Shown in pieces: positions 46,220 through 58,475 of a DNA stretch of 64,000 nt (position 1 is the first letter of the stretch; each line of letters begins with the position of its first letter). The position numbers and the translations under genes are program-made. The stretch lies in NCBI GenBank assembly GCA_900660155.1, contig CABFPE010000035.1, positions 421,264 through 485,263 on the forward strand, given 5' to 3'. The notes under the pieces are model-generated. The model did no database searches, was not told the DNA's origin, and saw only the letters and a program-made list of their open reading frames with translations. The DNA is from Hofstenia miamia (taxonomy: Eukaryota; Xenacoelomorpha; Acoela; Hofsteniidae).

Positions 46220-49200
46220 TCAATGAAGAAAAAGTTCAGACTTTCGACTTCCTGCTACTGATTAAATACGAAAAACCGGATGCTTTGTAAAATAGTCATA
46301 TGAGATAGGCAGATTTGTGTCTATTTAATCATTTTATTAATCTGAAACATAGTGACAAGCACTACGCACTCTGACAATCTGTACCTTTGCCATGAAATGT
46401 TTGTATTTTCCACAAATTACTAAAAACTCTGCAATCAATACTCGCAGAGAATTTCTTTATTCTAAAGTCCAGTTTTCTTACACTGAATTTGATATTTTGT
46501 TCAAATTATCTACATATTAATCCCACTTTGCAATGTATCTGCAAAACTATAAGCAAAAAACTCTTAATAATTATAATTGATTTAGGATAGTAAACGGATC
46601 CAAATTTAAATGAATTATTCCGCTGAGAACTACATATATTTTAAATTGAGATTGTATATAGAGACTTAAAATAATATAAAATATATAAAATGAATATAAC
46701 AAATACATTCTTTTGAAAATTTTTGGATGTGAAAAATTGATTCGAGATTTTTCCAAGATTGAAACCGATCCTAACCGAGATCCTATTCGACTCCATCTCT
46801 GAATAATTATACAGTTAAATCAATCCATTAATAAACACTAATAAAAAGAAATAACTTTTAGCTGGGAGGTAGCCAATTATGAATGTGAAATGCAACGTAT
46901 GCTGTAGACTTGATGTGCACTAATGCATTATCAGTATTAAAGATAGACGCAGCTGAAATCAACAAAATTTATTTTAAAAATACATGACACTGATAAAATT
47001 AGTACCGGGACTTCGATTTTGTTTAATAGCCTCCATTAACTCTTTTTCATCCAGTGCCATTCAAAAGGGTTGATCTTTTCAACATTCTGTCATACAAATA
47101 GGGACGTAAAGAATCAAAAAGATTCGAAAGTCTTAACTTTATGAGTTTCCAATTTGCTTAAATACCTTAAATATTAATAACATGTATATTTATTTATGTT
47201 AATTTAGTCAATTACTACTACCCAGCAAAATACGAGTTTCAAGAGTCTTCAATGTGTGCCGAGTGTGTCAACATCAGTGGTTGTGGAACGAATTTTGGTT
47301 AGGGGAAGGAAGAGGTTATATTTATTGCCCAGCACGTGTACTAAATAGGAGAACCTTTACTTTTGAAAATATATAATTTAAGTGGTTTTTCAAAAAAATA
47401 TATTTTAGGAGAGGCAATTGCCCGCCTCCACTTGTGCGGCCAGTCCACATAAACATGAATAGCGACATAACTGTCCTTTGTAGATAACATTGCTGCTATG
47501 CACATTCCCTCCCTAGAGGACAGAAACTTCAGTAAGACCTTAACAAAATAAATGTCCTATACTCGACAAAGAACAGTTTTTGAGAAATAATGTCTTTGTG
47601 TGAAGACACTAGGTACCAACCCGCGATTCACGTTAATCATGATTCTTAATCATTAACATATCCTTTCAGACATGCACATTGTATGGAAGTGCTAAAAAAT
47701 ATTTATTTCGCGGCTTAGCACTGCTAGTCAATTGTTTCTGATGACATTAAGAAATTTTTTCTATTGCAAATATTTTCATTGAAATTGTCTGTGCAAATTT
47801 GTGCACATTGTGACTAAATCGTGTAATTTTTTTTACCAAAGTCATATTATTTTAATGACATATTTGTGTTAAAAAAAATTCTTTAGAGTGTCTTATGAAG
47901 AATAACATTGAAATAATGCAAAAACTTGTTTCTTGTGAAGCTATATTATGATTTGTGAATAACTCAAATTCAACTAGTTTTACCAAAGATATTCAAGGTT
48001 GAATAAAATTCATATCTCAATAAAAATCTAGTTTCTACATGTGTACAATTGTACACATTGTGTCTCAAGGGGATACATTTACAATAGAGATGTAATGTAC
48101 TGATTGTGTTGATTTAAGGAATATTGATAAAAGAAATTTTCCACATTTTAAGATTTATTAAATTCAAATAAACGTGCAAGTAACGATTTCAACAAATTAC
48201 TAAATCAAAATACTTCCTTCCAATGATATTCCAAAAATACTATCAGGTAATTCTCTATCGGTTTTGTCCATTTAAGATTTAGAAAAAAAGTTTAATGAGA
48301 GTATAAATTCTCTTAAAAGAAACAGACTGATCAAATTGCTAAGATTTGCAAAATTATGTAACAAAACCAACATGTGAAATGCATATGTAGTCGTGAGTAT
48401 TCTCAATAAATATATGTTTCATGTTTCTTTGTAAGATGTTTATAAAAGTACCATGTAGATAAACCTTTTCAATACTAAAGGAGGCAGTCGGTCGCAATAA
48501 AACAAGCCCTCAAATTGATTACCGGATCTAAAAGTGACGCTTCCGTAGTTTAGACATCCTGGTATTGGTTTTATACAAAGATACGGATGTTTCTTAAGAT
48601 GGTGACAAGAGATATGCAAATTTGTTTCTATTTTATTACTTTATAAATCATAAACAGAGTTTCAATATTCTACAAAGCAATTGCAATATACACAAATTAA
48701 TAGAAATTCTTCAATCAAAACACTCAATGCATACTTCTGAAAATGCTATTATTCCTAAGATCAATTTAAACATATCTGATCACTCATCCCCTCTGCAAAG
48801 TATCCACACATATTTTGAACAAAAACGTCTAGTTTTATTTTATTTTCACAAACCCTCAAAAACCATCCGTTTTATTAAGCCCGAAAACATTGGCTAAGCT
48901 AACAAATACTTTGCAGAGAAGGGATACTTTTCCACACATATGGAGTGAGAAACAAAAGCGGCTTAATAGGCTGAATGAATTTAATGTGCTGACCACCTGA
49001 AATCCAAAGCGGAAGAATGAGAATAGTCGAACTTGACCACTAAGGCCTCAGAAATTGCGGAGACTCACCCACATGCGGTTTTCATTTTTTTGAGGAGCCT
49101 TCAATTCAAGTGGTTTTACACACAAAGATTTACACGTATTCATTTCGATATTTTCAATCCTCATGAAGATAATATCCGACTATGATTACTTCTAAAGTTT

Positions 49201-49474
49201 TTGTTTGGCAAAGATTGTAATCCAACACGATTTTTTGGCAATTACCGACCAAATTTGGTGGACTTGGGACTAGAGACCCAGTTTTGATTTATTGCAAAGA
49301 TTATGATTTCTCTAGCAAAGTCACACAACCCCTAAAGAGCCTAATTCTGTCACAATCAGGCAAGATATCTTTGACCACTGCAGACAAATAGAACAGTCTC
49401 CTCGTGAAGATTAGTCTCAAAGAAAAACATGATAATATCGCATCCAGATATTAACAGCTGTTAAAGGAACTGAG
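46220..49474. other. No confident gene
   Basis: Mostly AT-rich sequence. The 91-codon + strand frame at 48622-48897 has no recognisable motif. A segment at 48900-49060 is somewhat GC-richer and may be the upstream part of the retroelement relic that follows. Confidence 0.35.
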
Positions 49475-50150
49475 TTGAGGACAAGAAAACATTCAAGCAA
49501 TAACGCGCAAAGGTTACTCATTTTGCCGAACTGCTCTTCCAATAAAAGAAGAGGGGTTCTACCTTATCAAAGTAAGCTTAGAGCTAGCATCCGTTTGATG
49601 TATGGTATTGAACTTGCTGATTTGCCCACATTGCACATGCTCCACCGGTGGCTTTCCTACAAGACGTCATAATAAATTGCGTGACATACTATCTGAAGCA
49701 TTATCCGAAGTTTATATCGATGTTAAGTAAGAACCACAACCCTGTCTTCTTCTTTTAACCTCTTTAAGTGATCTATGCTGCACATCTCTATCGTTGGATA
49801 CTGGAGCTATGGCCACCGTACATTCTTTGATGTAAGAGTATTCAAACCGTGTGCAGCCACCAATGCTCGAACAACTACAGCAGAAAATTTTAGGGCATAT
49901 GACACTTAGAAAGCAAGGCTGTACCAACAGGGAGCTCTGGAAATCGAAAACGCTTATTTACACCATTGGTGTTCAATGCATCGGGTACCGCATCGCTTTT
50001 CACTGACAAGCTTCTTAAAGAAATTTGTGGTTTGATCTCTGAGAAAAAGCATGCGACCATTCCATAACCTGCAACTGGGAAAGATGCAAATTTGGCTTCT
50101 TGTTACGAAGCATGATCCGCTGCATTCACAGAACTAGACGACACTAAGCA
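49475..50150 (+). pseudogene. Reverse-transcriptase-associated C-terminal domain relic (FFDVRVF family)
   Basis: Across shifting frames the region reads LPYQSKLRASIRLMYGIELADLP, with the LRxxIxLxYGxxLxDLP pattern, and then WLSYKTS. At about 49790-49850 it gives VGYWSYGHRTFFDVRVFKPC, then AENFRAYDTLKARLYQQ-like and LEIENA segments. A TPLVFNASG motif occurs near 49970, followed by ISEKKHATIP. From memory this order (zinc-binding region, FFDVRVF, KARLYxxR, FTPLVF) is the C-terminal part of a retroelement protein common in cnidarians and some arthropods; the DVR strand suggests a restriction-like nuclease fold. That last point is inference. No polymerase motifs are legible upstream. Confidence 0.5.
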
Positions 50151-50863
50151 GTTTTAAGGCTTGAAGTTGATCACCACTTAGCTGGAACCAGCCGCTGATT
50201 CAAATGACAAGGACAGTTTTTATTTGAACATAAACTATGTTAAGTCTGTTCCATGATGCACAGCTATGACGGAACTTTTAGTTAATCAAAGTTTGCCTGC
50301 TTTTGGTATTGTTCTTTGAATGAAACATGAAACATTCTTGTTGCAACAAATTTGTTTCGAAGTGGAATGGATATTGAAAGATTGGTCATTGTATCAAGCT
50401 ATGATATGCCAGAAGATACAAACTTTGATTACACAGGGTGACACGTTCCGGTCGTTTTGAAACTAAAGGATTGGCAATCACATTCGTTTCTAGTCCTGAA
50501 GAAGATGTGATTTTAAATCAAATTCAAAATCGTTTTAATGTTAGCATTGGGGAATTACCTGATGAATTTAACGTTGCCTCATACATTTCTGTGGAAAACA
50601 AAACCTTTTGATGTTTATAGCTTGGTTTTACAGGCGTGTGTTTTGAAACTCACCTGTTTTGTATGTTCATTATTTGATTTGTCTATTAAGTTTTTTCTCT
50701 TCTTACAATTCATATTTTCACATTTGAAAAGGTTCGGTTTGGCTCGATTTCTAAAAATTGGAACCGCTTGCAGCTCAGAGCCCAACCCAAACGGAACCAT
50801 TAGCCTTGAAACCTACTGTTGATCTTAAATTTGTTCATCATATTGTGTAATTATATAAAGATA

Positions 50864-50864
<1 letters not shown>

Positions 50865-50895
<31 letters not shown>
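50865..50895 (-). repeat. (AAT)n run, likely LINE 3' tail
   Basis: About ten AAT units directly downstream, on the - strand, of the LINE C-terminal region. Short trinucleotide tails mark 3' ends of several non-LTR retrotransposon clades. Confidence 0.7.
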
Positions 50896-50896
<1 letters not shown>

Positions 50897-51770
50897 CTTT
50901 TATTTAAAAATGGATAAAAATATCAATTTAAACTATAAAAATACTAGATTTTCATTCCACGAAGGAGCAAACGGAAATAGAGAAAGCTCTCCTTCAAAGT
51001 CAGTTTTGATTACTCCAGGGAGCCTTCCACGCAGTCGACTTTCTCCGTAGTGTGAGCGTTGAGGCAGAATATCTCGCAGTACATGATTCTCGGAAGTCAA
51101 TATCTGCTGAAGAAGTCGATTATCACTTTAGTTATAATTTTCTCAATGGGGGTATAACTTAATATAATTTTAAGGCGTAAAGCTTATTTCTTAACTTTAT
51201 CTATGAGCAGCAATAGGAGTTTCGAGGAACCTCCCCAAACTGAACAACAATATGTTAGCGAGGGCCTAACTAATGCATACCATAGTGTTTGTAGCTCATA
51301 TTGGCTAAGTCTAAGATGCTTCAATTTCAGCAATAAATACAATTTACTAGTAGTTTTTTAGCCATGCCATGAATGTACCTTTTCAAAATGTATACCAAGC
51401 AATTTCACTACAGATTGTTGCGTGATATCTTGCAGCTCAGGGACAGAACTTTGACCAAAGTTAATAAGAAGTTCACTCGTCATACTATGATTAAAATGAA
51501 GTGTCTTGGATAAAAAATGAGCCTCAAGAGAATATTGATTACTAAATTGCTCTTGTCTCTAACAACGTACAAGCCAGGTAGAATATGAGTATTATCGTCA
51601 GCAAATGCTGATAATGAGAAGTTAGCTGTGGCTTCTATTTGATAGGTGTTATCAACAGCACAGTTAAAAAAGATAGGACCACTGATGGTTCTTTGAGGAA
51701 CTCCAAGTTGAATATAACGAACTGCAAAAATAATACTGAAAATAAAAATTTTCTTTAAAAATTATCAAAA
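50896..51770 (-). pseudogene. Jockey/CR1-like LINE, 5'-truncated, to its 3' tail
   Basis: On the - strand starting near 51715, IQLGVPQRTISGPIFFNCAV corresponds to the GVPQGT-GPLLF palm motif with Q-R in place of Q-G. Next, near 51610, comes FADDNTHIL with both catalytic aspartates. Then LLRLIF and a spacer with frame changes, and at about 51125-50950 the C-terminal part LLQQILTSENHVLRDILPQR and LRGRLPGVIKTDFEGELSLF, where the expected cysteine-rich end is degenerate. The trinucleotide tail follows. Length, orientation and tail fit a typical 5'-truncated insertion. Confidence 0.75.
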
Positions 51771-52815
51771 ACACTTAGAATAGAAAATTTAAAAAGAGTA
51801 GTGAATGCTAATTCGAAAATATTAAGTGTCATCAATGGCAGCTAAATCTCAATTAGTATTGTCCAGTATTCAATTCAGTGTGGCATCATAATATTATTGA
51901 TCTAAGATATAGTCTAAATATTACTGTCAGTGAAAAATTTGCTCATTAAACACTGACAGTCTAAGTCTATTAATTCCATTTTAAGGGATCTAGTTTTCTA
52001 GTTGTTATAGATTATTACTCCAGATTTATCATACATAGAAAACTACCGGAAAATAGTGCATTAGCAATCACAATGCACTTAATTGCTTAGATTTACTTTC
52101 TAGTAAACAATGCATAACATTTATTATCATCGGAATAATTGAAAAGCATTTATCATTTGTTATCCAGATCATCAAAGTTTATCTATTTTGCAGGCGCTTG
52201 TTCAGACTAGGGCCCTACGATATACTGAACCGAAAATCGAAATCGCAGTTTTTTAAGAAACCGAAGTGAACCGAAAAGGACTTTTGAAACTGGGCGGCTT
52301 TGGTTTTGAGATTTTCGAAGATCCAAAATAGTCAGTAATTAAGCACGAGTATCTTAAATCTTGTACTTGAATATGTTTGTCACTTTCATAATCTTTATCT
52401 TCTAATCGTTTCCTTATTAGCCAATCAAATTATCACATGTTTCACAATGTATTTATCATTGTAATAGCTATAGACTATATTCACTGCTAACACTAAATAT
52501 AATTTATTTCTAAAGTCCTAAACTTCTAAATGTCCCAAAGTTCTAAATATGAAGTTCTAAATTCTAAACATTTAATTCATATCTAGTTTCTAAATATCTC
52601 TTATTGCCCTTTGTGGTTTATTTGCTTTTTGATTAGAGATTCATTCATTTTAATTCCTGTCTTCATTAAAATGAGATAAACTAAGAACAGCTTAATGAAA
52701 TACTCGAGTATACAGATAAAGAAATAATGAACGCCTTGATAAGTCAACATTATTTTTATTAGGGGTACTTTTCACATGTTAATGATTAACATCTTCGTTA
52801 ACTAATAACTAGACT
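51771..52815. other. No gene; possible solitary hAT terminus
   Basis: At about 52213 the sequence AGGGCCCTACGATATACTGA is followed by several AACCGAAA words up to 52275. This looks like one end of a hAT-type element with subterminal repeats, but no opposite end was found. Confidence 0.35.
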
Positions 52816-54864
52816 CAGTGGCGGATTTAAGGGGGGTACTATGGGACTGCAGTCCCCCCCCATGAAGAAGCAAAATGGAGGTTAATTTGTGTAACGTTAG
52901 TAAAACGTTGGAAAATTCCAAATTAGTTACAAATTTTTATTTTCAAATTCCAAATTATTTGCCAAATTTTTCAAATAACTTGCAAGTTTCCCTAAAATTT
53001 ACATAAACTTGTAAAGATTTGGTATTTAAAAAAATTATAAAAGCACTTGAAAGAACTGCTTCCACAGTATACATAAATGTGTGCACAGTTAGTTAATAGA
53101 ATGAATACTGTTTCAATGCAGATGTTAATTATGACACATTTTTGTTGAAGAATGTGGGCACGGGGAGGGCTTGTCTTTCCACTTTTCTCAAAAAAAATTA
53201 CAAAGCACTATCTAACAAATACAGATCCTTTTGTCTTAGGAGAAATTTAAAAATCTTCCTCACTTTTTGTAAAAATAACTGAACAGATATATATTTATGA
53301 GAGATAAGTTAAAATCGTAGAAAAACCATAGATTCCTACATGTGAGCTATTTTAGTCCCCCAGATGTTTGTTGCTGGCCACATCCCTGTTTTTATTTAAG
53401 TCAGCATAATTTGGATACTTCTCAAATACTATATCATACACAATCAAAGTGCTCGATGCAACTTTCTCTTTGTGTGTATTACAAATTCCATAAACTAGAT
53501 CAATTTAAAACTGTTAAGTACATTAATGACATAAGATTTCGGATGTTCTGTACACCCAAGGTATTTCTTAGAGGGCTTGTAGAATCATCAAGATTCAATT
53601 CTTCTACACCTTAACCTCAACGGCAATCAAACATCGTCCAAGCACCATGGCGTGGGTTGCCTTAGTCATCATTGTTGCTAAGATGAGACCGGACAAGTAT
53701 ATGAGCATTCTGAATGAAAAACTCAATTTGTTTGTAAAAAATTACAAATTTTTTAATTCAGATCCTGAAAATTGGTGATCTAAGAGAGGGGACTTCTGAC
53801 GTCCCTCCAAATCTGCTAATTTCTTCTTCAATATGTTAAGTTCCACATTTCACATATTTCAAGGGATGTTCAAAATCTATTCATAATATTATTGATTTTT
53901 ATATGTTTAAAATTTTAAGATTTTGGTAACAAATTTTTAAGAATTTCTAAAATTTTGAATGCTATTTTGCATTAATTGTTCAGATTTTATTGTTACTCAT
54001 TTCATATAAGAATCTAGTAATAGTAGGGAATTATTACCTCCTTGCTTTTAGTGTTTTGTTTTACATGGTAAGAGTTTCAAGCCTAAACCTAGAAAAATTC
54101 AACTTCATTTTTACATAGAACTTTTATAATCAGCTAAGATCATTCAATTCTTAAATTACTGATTTGCTAAGAATCACGTGCTTAAATATTTCTGATAGGA
54201 TATCCCCATTTCTAGACCTCTTTTTCTTTGCTCGAAAAATTTGAAATTGTATATACTAAATGGTACAGAAAAAATAAATTGACCAACCGCCAATGCAAAT
54301 TAAAAGTAATTCAGTCAAATTTACAGTCTATGTATTAATGTCTTCTTCTCTCACCAGATTTCACAAAACAATAATGGTGGTATAATCAATGGAGTCCTGA
54401 AGAAATTGTTCCATTACTGTTCCTGATACCAGACCCACTCAAAAGGTGGCGGTACTGGGGAACAAAAAACATGAGATAGGATTGGTACGAAACTTTTCAA
54501 TTTCAATTGAGACTGGGACCAATTTGATTTAATATTTGCGATTATATTTACCTGCTAAGCTAAAATATATCTGTAGTGTCCATTCAATATTCTGTTTTGT
54601 TAATAATACATAGTTTTAGAAAATTAAATTTTAATATGGGGGTATAAATAGATATATCTATATATAAATATAAATTAAAACGCAATCGTAGAAAGTCTGA
54701 ACTAGAATATCAAGAATTTTCAAATTGTTATCATAAAAGTCATAAAACGTAGAAAAATATATAAAGATTCAAAATTTAATCAAATCTAGAATGAAAAATA
54801 TTATGGAAAAATCTAGTTTAAAAGCTTTAGTACCCCCATCAGAAATTTCTTAATCCGCCTCCTG
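52816..54864 (+). mobile_element. Dispersed repeat family, copy C (complete, without the nested insert)
   Basis: The left end CAGTGGCGGATTTAAGGGGG (52816) and the inverted right end, whose reverse complement starts CAGGAGGCGGATTAAG (ending 54864), show terminal inverted repeats, with a shared GGGGGTACT block just inside. The unit is 2049 bp. CAGTGGCGG-type ends are typical of hAT elements; no clean 8-bp duplication is visible. A short coding-like frame (53342-53614) shares KTVKYIN and VESSRFN with copy A. At about 54326 the sequence passes straight through the point where A and B carry their insert. Confidence 0.7.
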
Positions 54865-55440
54865 ACTTGAAAATGCAATGTGCGGCAAAGATGCAGTGCT
54901 GTGCTTTATAAATTTAATAGTAGTGTGATTTAACAATTCATTTCACTAAATATCACTATATTTTAGAAATTAGTTAACATTTCATAAAAACGATCCAAAC
55001 TAACTCACTTCTGTCAAAATGTGCTGGTTAATCAGGTATTCGTTTACAGGTCCCCGTCGTAATAAGTTGTCGTGGCCTGGCATGTATGGTTCATAGCACA
55101 CTACTATATATACTTGTATCTTTTAGTTCACAATAAAACATTTTAAATAACTTTGTTATACTTGTTACGCTACTAACAAATTTGCAATTTGCCTCAAGTA
55201 TGCATTGAATTCTTTTACAATGTAAAACTTTATCAGTTAAAAAAAACCTAAATTTTTCAAAAATAAAATAAATAAATATCCCAGCATTTTCAATCTTGGT
55301 TTGGGTCTTTAGTCCTATTATATGTCTTTGATTATTGGTTTTAAGTATAAATCCCATTTTTAAATATGATGGACTAATTCTTTTCAGGTTTTGTGTTATT
55401 TAATTGATTGTATGCCTCGATATTCAATATTAAATATAAG
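54865..55440. other. No gene seen
   Basis: A T-rich - strand frame at 55091-55357 is not supported by any motif. Confidence 0.35.
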
Positions 55441-55520
55441 ATAAGATAAGATATTCTTTATTCAGATAAATATTGACAATTAAAAACTGATAATTTATCT
55501 GAATAGCGTCAAAAATATAC
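55441..55520 (-). repeat. LINE-like 3' tail, second copy
   Basis: On the - strand it reads TTGACGCTATTCAGATAAAT and ends GAATATCTTATCTTATCTTA. It matches 10650-10738 in content and spacing. Confidence 0.5.
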
Positions 55521-56099
55521 AAACATACATACAAATACATACAAAAGCAAAGTATACTATACAATAAATCTAACAGGCTAGGGAGAAATTACTAGGAGAT
55601 TTCAAGTACGGGTTGTTGGAATTTGATAAGTAATTACTGTGTATGTTTGTCACTAATTAATGTGCAGCATAAAAATATGTAAATATCAAAGGATCAACGG
55701 CAAATTAGAAATTTCTGATGAGGGAAACTGAAAGTTTCCATTAAACTAAATTAACATTTTATTCATGATTCTTTTCTTTGAGGGTTATAAATACAATTTA
55801 AAACTTATGTATAATCAGGGAATTTTTAAGGCCTTGGTATGATGTACCGGCACTAATACAGAATGACCACGATTGTCTCTAATTAGAATTTTTTGAATTC
55901 TTAATTGTACCATACTTATAATTATTTATTTATATAATTTCTTGATTAGAACCTACTAAATGTGTCCGGACTATATTGTTGCAATATTAAATCAGCAACT
56001 ACCAAGTGCTCTTTCATGATTGAGTTTTAAATTTCAGTTTCTGTCTGAGGCACAGATTCAAAAACTATGAGACTTACTTGATTCCACATCGCAAATAAA
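55521..56099. other. No gene seen
   Basis: AT-rich sequence lacking structure. Confidence 0.35.
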
Positions 56100-56492
56100 T
56101 ACTATAATTAAAAAAATGGCTTTTGGTATTGGAAGGATATCCCATGTGTCAGAACAGTTAACCCCAATTGCAATAATTCAAATATTTCATGCTTACGCTA
56201 TGAACCATCTAAGCTATGCTAGTATTTTATATACTAATAACACAGTCTAATGCTAAAAAAGCTTGGAGTTCAACTAAAATGGGCATTAAAGGTTTGTAGT
56301 AAAAACTTTTCTAAAACAAAAGATTATATTTCTAAATCTATTTTTTCTACAAGAATTAATTATTTACAATATTTCTTCAAATTCATTAATAAAATTCCAC
56401 CCTACGACGAGATATCATTTTCGACACACTGTTTACATTATTTAAACTGGCACAAACACCATCATATCGAAAGGAATTTGGCTGTGAGGTGA
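56100..56492 (+). pseudogene. LINE C-terminal fragment
   Basis: KKMAFGIGRISHVSEQLTPI and IIQIFHAYAMNHLSYASILY are followed, after a frame change at about 56249, by an 80-codon frame with LGVQLKWALKVC. This is the pattern of the helical region after the polymerase in CR1/Jockey-type LINEs, where a KxxxGIGxL stretch precedes a SHLxYA-like motif and a LQKxxNR-like helix. There is no polymerase upstream. Confidence 0.45.
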
Positions 56493-56829
56493 AAAGGACA
56501 AAAATTATATTTGGCAAATACACTTGATACTTAGTTTTGTATACTTTTTGTTAATTGTTATAGCGTAGAGTAATTAATGCATTAGCTGTTGTACCTTCAA
56601 CGTAAGGGTTCGCATGACCTCTTTAAAGAAGGATACGGATATCAGAAATGCCAACACGTGAATGTTGGGGAGGGTGAGTGAATTTGCAAAATTGTATCCT
56701 ATTTCCATCTCTTCCAGAGGGAACTCTCGATCAGTCTGAAATGTTAATGGGTTCTTATTTAGGCTCAAGTTCTAATTTTCGATTTTCTTATGAAAATCGT
56801 GCAGTAGCAGAAACAAGAAACATTACTTT

Positions 56830-56965
56830 TTAATGAAGGAAGCAAAACGCGAGACGGGAAGGGACCAAATTTTCAATTTCAACAGGGACGAATTTTACTC
56901 AATACTTCCTATTATATATAATATTAGCTAATCTAAGATATGTTTGTACTAAACTTTAATAATGC
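56830..56965 (+). repeat. Possible degenerate piece of the A/B/C repeat
   Basis: GAGACGGGAAGGGACCAAAT, then TTCAATTTCAACAGGGAC and GCTAATCTAAGATATGTTTGTA, resemble the stretch of copy C around 54470-54580 with many substitutions. It is weak by eye. Confidence 0.3.
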
Positions 56966-57528
56966 AAACTTTAACACATTCATCTTAGTACACAGGGTTG
57001 CCGTGGATCCGATCCATGGATATCCACTGGATATGGATCAGAAAATATATTTTATGGATATTTATAGATCATTGTAGATCAAAAATATAGAGTAAAAGGA
57101 AATTATTCCTTCTTATGGAAATTTTTTAAGTAATATAACTCAATCATTTTGTTGTACAATCTAAATATTAGAAGTGTTTATTAATCATATTACACAATGA
57201 AAGCTTATTGCGTGTTTGGTATAACAATCAAAACTAAGATGGGAAACGGGTCAATTTTTTACTCGTGACCCGAACCCCCTCCAACAATGATCCGCGAAAT
57301 GCCTGAGCCTTCTAAACCTAACCGTTAATTGCAACCGATCCAGGAATGATTACTTTAAGTGCTTTTTAAATATTTATCCTTCCATTGTGACCACAAATAT
57401 ATATATTGTTTTTCGTAAACCGCAGACACTATATTTAATTCCAGAAAAACGAAGTTAAAATATTTTAAGAATATATAAGTTTTAATATGGAAAGCAAATA
57501 TATAACATGTATTTTTACAACAAAAATT

Positions 57529-58171
57529 GGGTAATATCAGCCACCCTCAGAAAATGTTATTAAGAAATATATTTAGCAATGTTCTTGTAATTTTAATTTA
57601 TAAACACTGTGAGCACGTGAAGTGCAAGTCACTTGTGCCATTATTACCCCTACCACAAGTCCATATGTTGCATCAGGTGCACTGGACCCAATCTTCACCT
57701 TGGTAGCCTTGATAATCAACTCCGCGAATGCCGCATATATCTTCCCTGCTGTTATCACTTTCATTAGGGGAAGAAGATTCATCTTCTGTGTCTTTGTAGG
57801 TCTGCCAACTACGCGAATTATTTCATTTTGATTAACAGCCTATAGATGCCCTTGTAATGTTTCTCTGTTTTGCTGCCTTTCTTTGTGACATTCGACCTTC
57901 TTTTACGACTTTAACAGCTTTATCAATATCGTTATTAGTATATCTTTTCGGCGGCATGACTAACTGAGAGTAATTAAACAATCATTGCGATTTTAATTCA
58001 TGCAATGTATGTACATACCTTTCCTATGATATGTCAGTTCTCCTATCCAATCTGAACAATGCAAGAAACATCGATCAATAGTTCACTGTTCACTTTAGGT
58101 ATAGTAGGTACAGCTCTACATATGTAGGCAGGTATATAATCACCAAGTTTATAAGGTGGCTGATATTACCC
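57529..58171 (-). mobile_element. Internally deleted pogo-like element
   Basis: Perfect 17-bp inverted repeats GGGTAATATCAGCCACC bound a 643-bp unit. The interior encodes only the two ends of a pogo/Tigger-type transposase on the - strand. A flanking TA duplication, expected for this superfamily, is not evident, so the true terminus may lie a few bases away. Confidence 0.65.
57598..57957 (-). pseudogene. Pogo-like transposase remnant: Psq helix-turn-helix plus zinc-finger tail
   Basis: From ATG 57957-57955 the frame gives MPPKRYTNNDIDKAVKVVKE, followed by GRMSQRKAAKQRNI. This is a Pipsqueak-type helix-turn-helix, the DNA-binding N-terminus of pogo/Tigger transposases. After a stop and a VVGRPTK segment in another frame, the end reads EDWVQCT-CNIWTCGRG, then TSDLHFTCSQCL. 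That is a PHD-like cysteine pattern (CxxC, W, CxxC) of the kind that terminates many arthropod pogo-like proteins. The whole DDE catalytic domain between them is missing. One in-frame stop replaces a residue between the first two cysteines. Confidence 0.75.
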
Positions 58172-58300
58172 GTTGTGACTGATATTTGCCTGTTTTACGG
58201 TATTATAATACGCACAAAAATATTTTAGCACAAAATCAAAAGCAATGCAAAATCAATAAACAATAATTGAAATCCACTAGTCTTTAACAGTTAAAGACGA

Positions 58301-58320
58301 TTTGGGATACTTTTTGTACC
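58301..58320. repeat. TTTGGGATACTTTTTGTACC copy
   Basis: A degenerate copy of the GGGGTACTTTTTGTA palindrome found at 58476-58498 and 60115-60140. Confidence 0.6.
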
Positions 58321-58475
58321 TCCAGAGCTCTTAATTCTTGAATAGTTTTAAAGGATTTAAATGAAACTTGCTGAAATTATTGACTTTTCATGAAAAACAG
58401 AAATAACATATTGAAAAGTTTCAACAAAATCTGAGCACAACTACCTGAAATATTGTTGTATACTACGTAAACACT

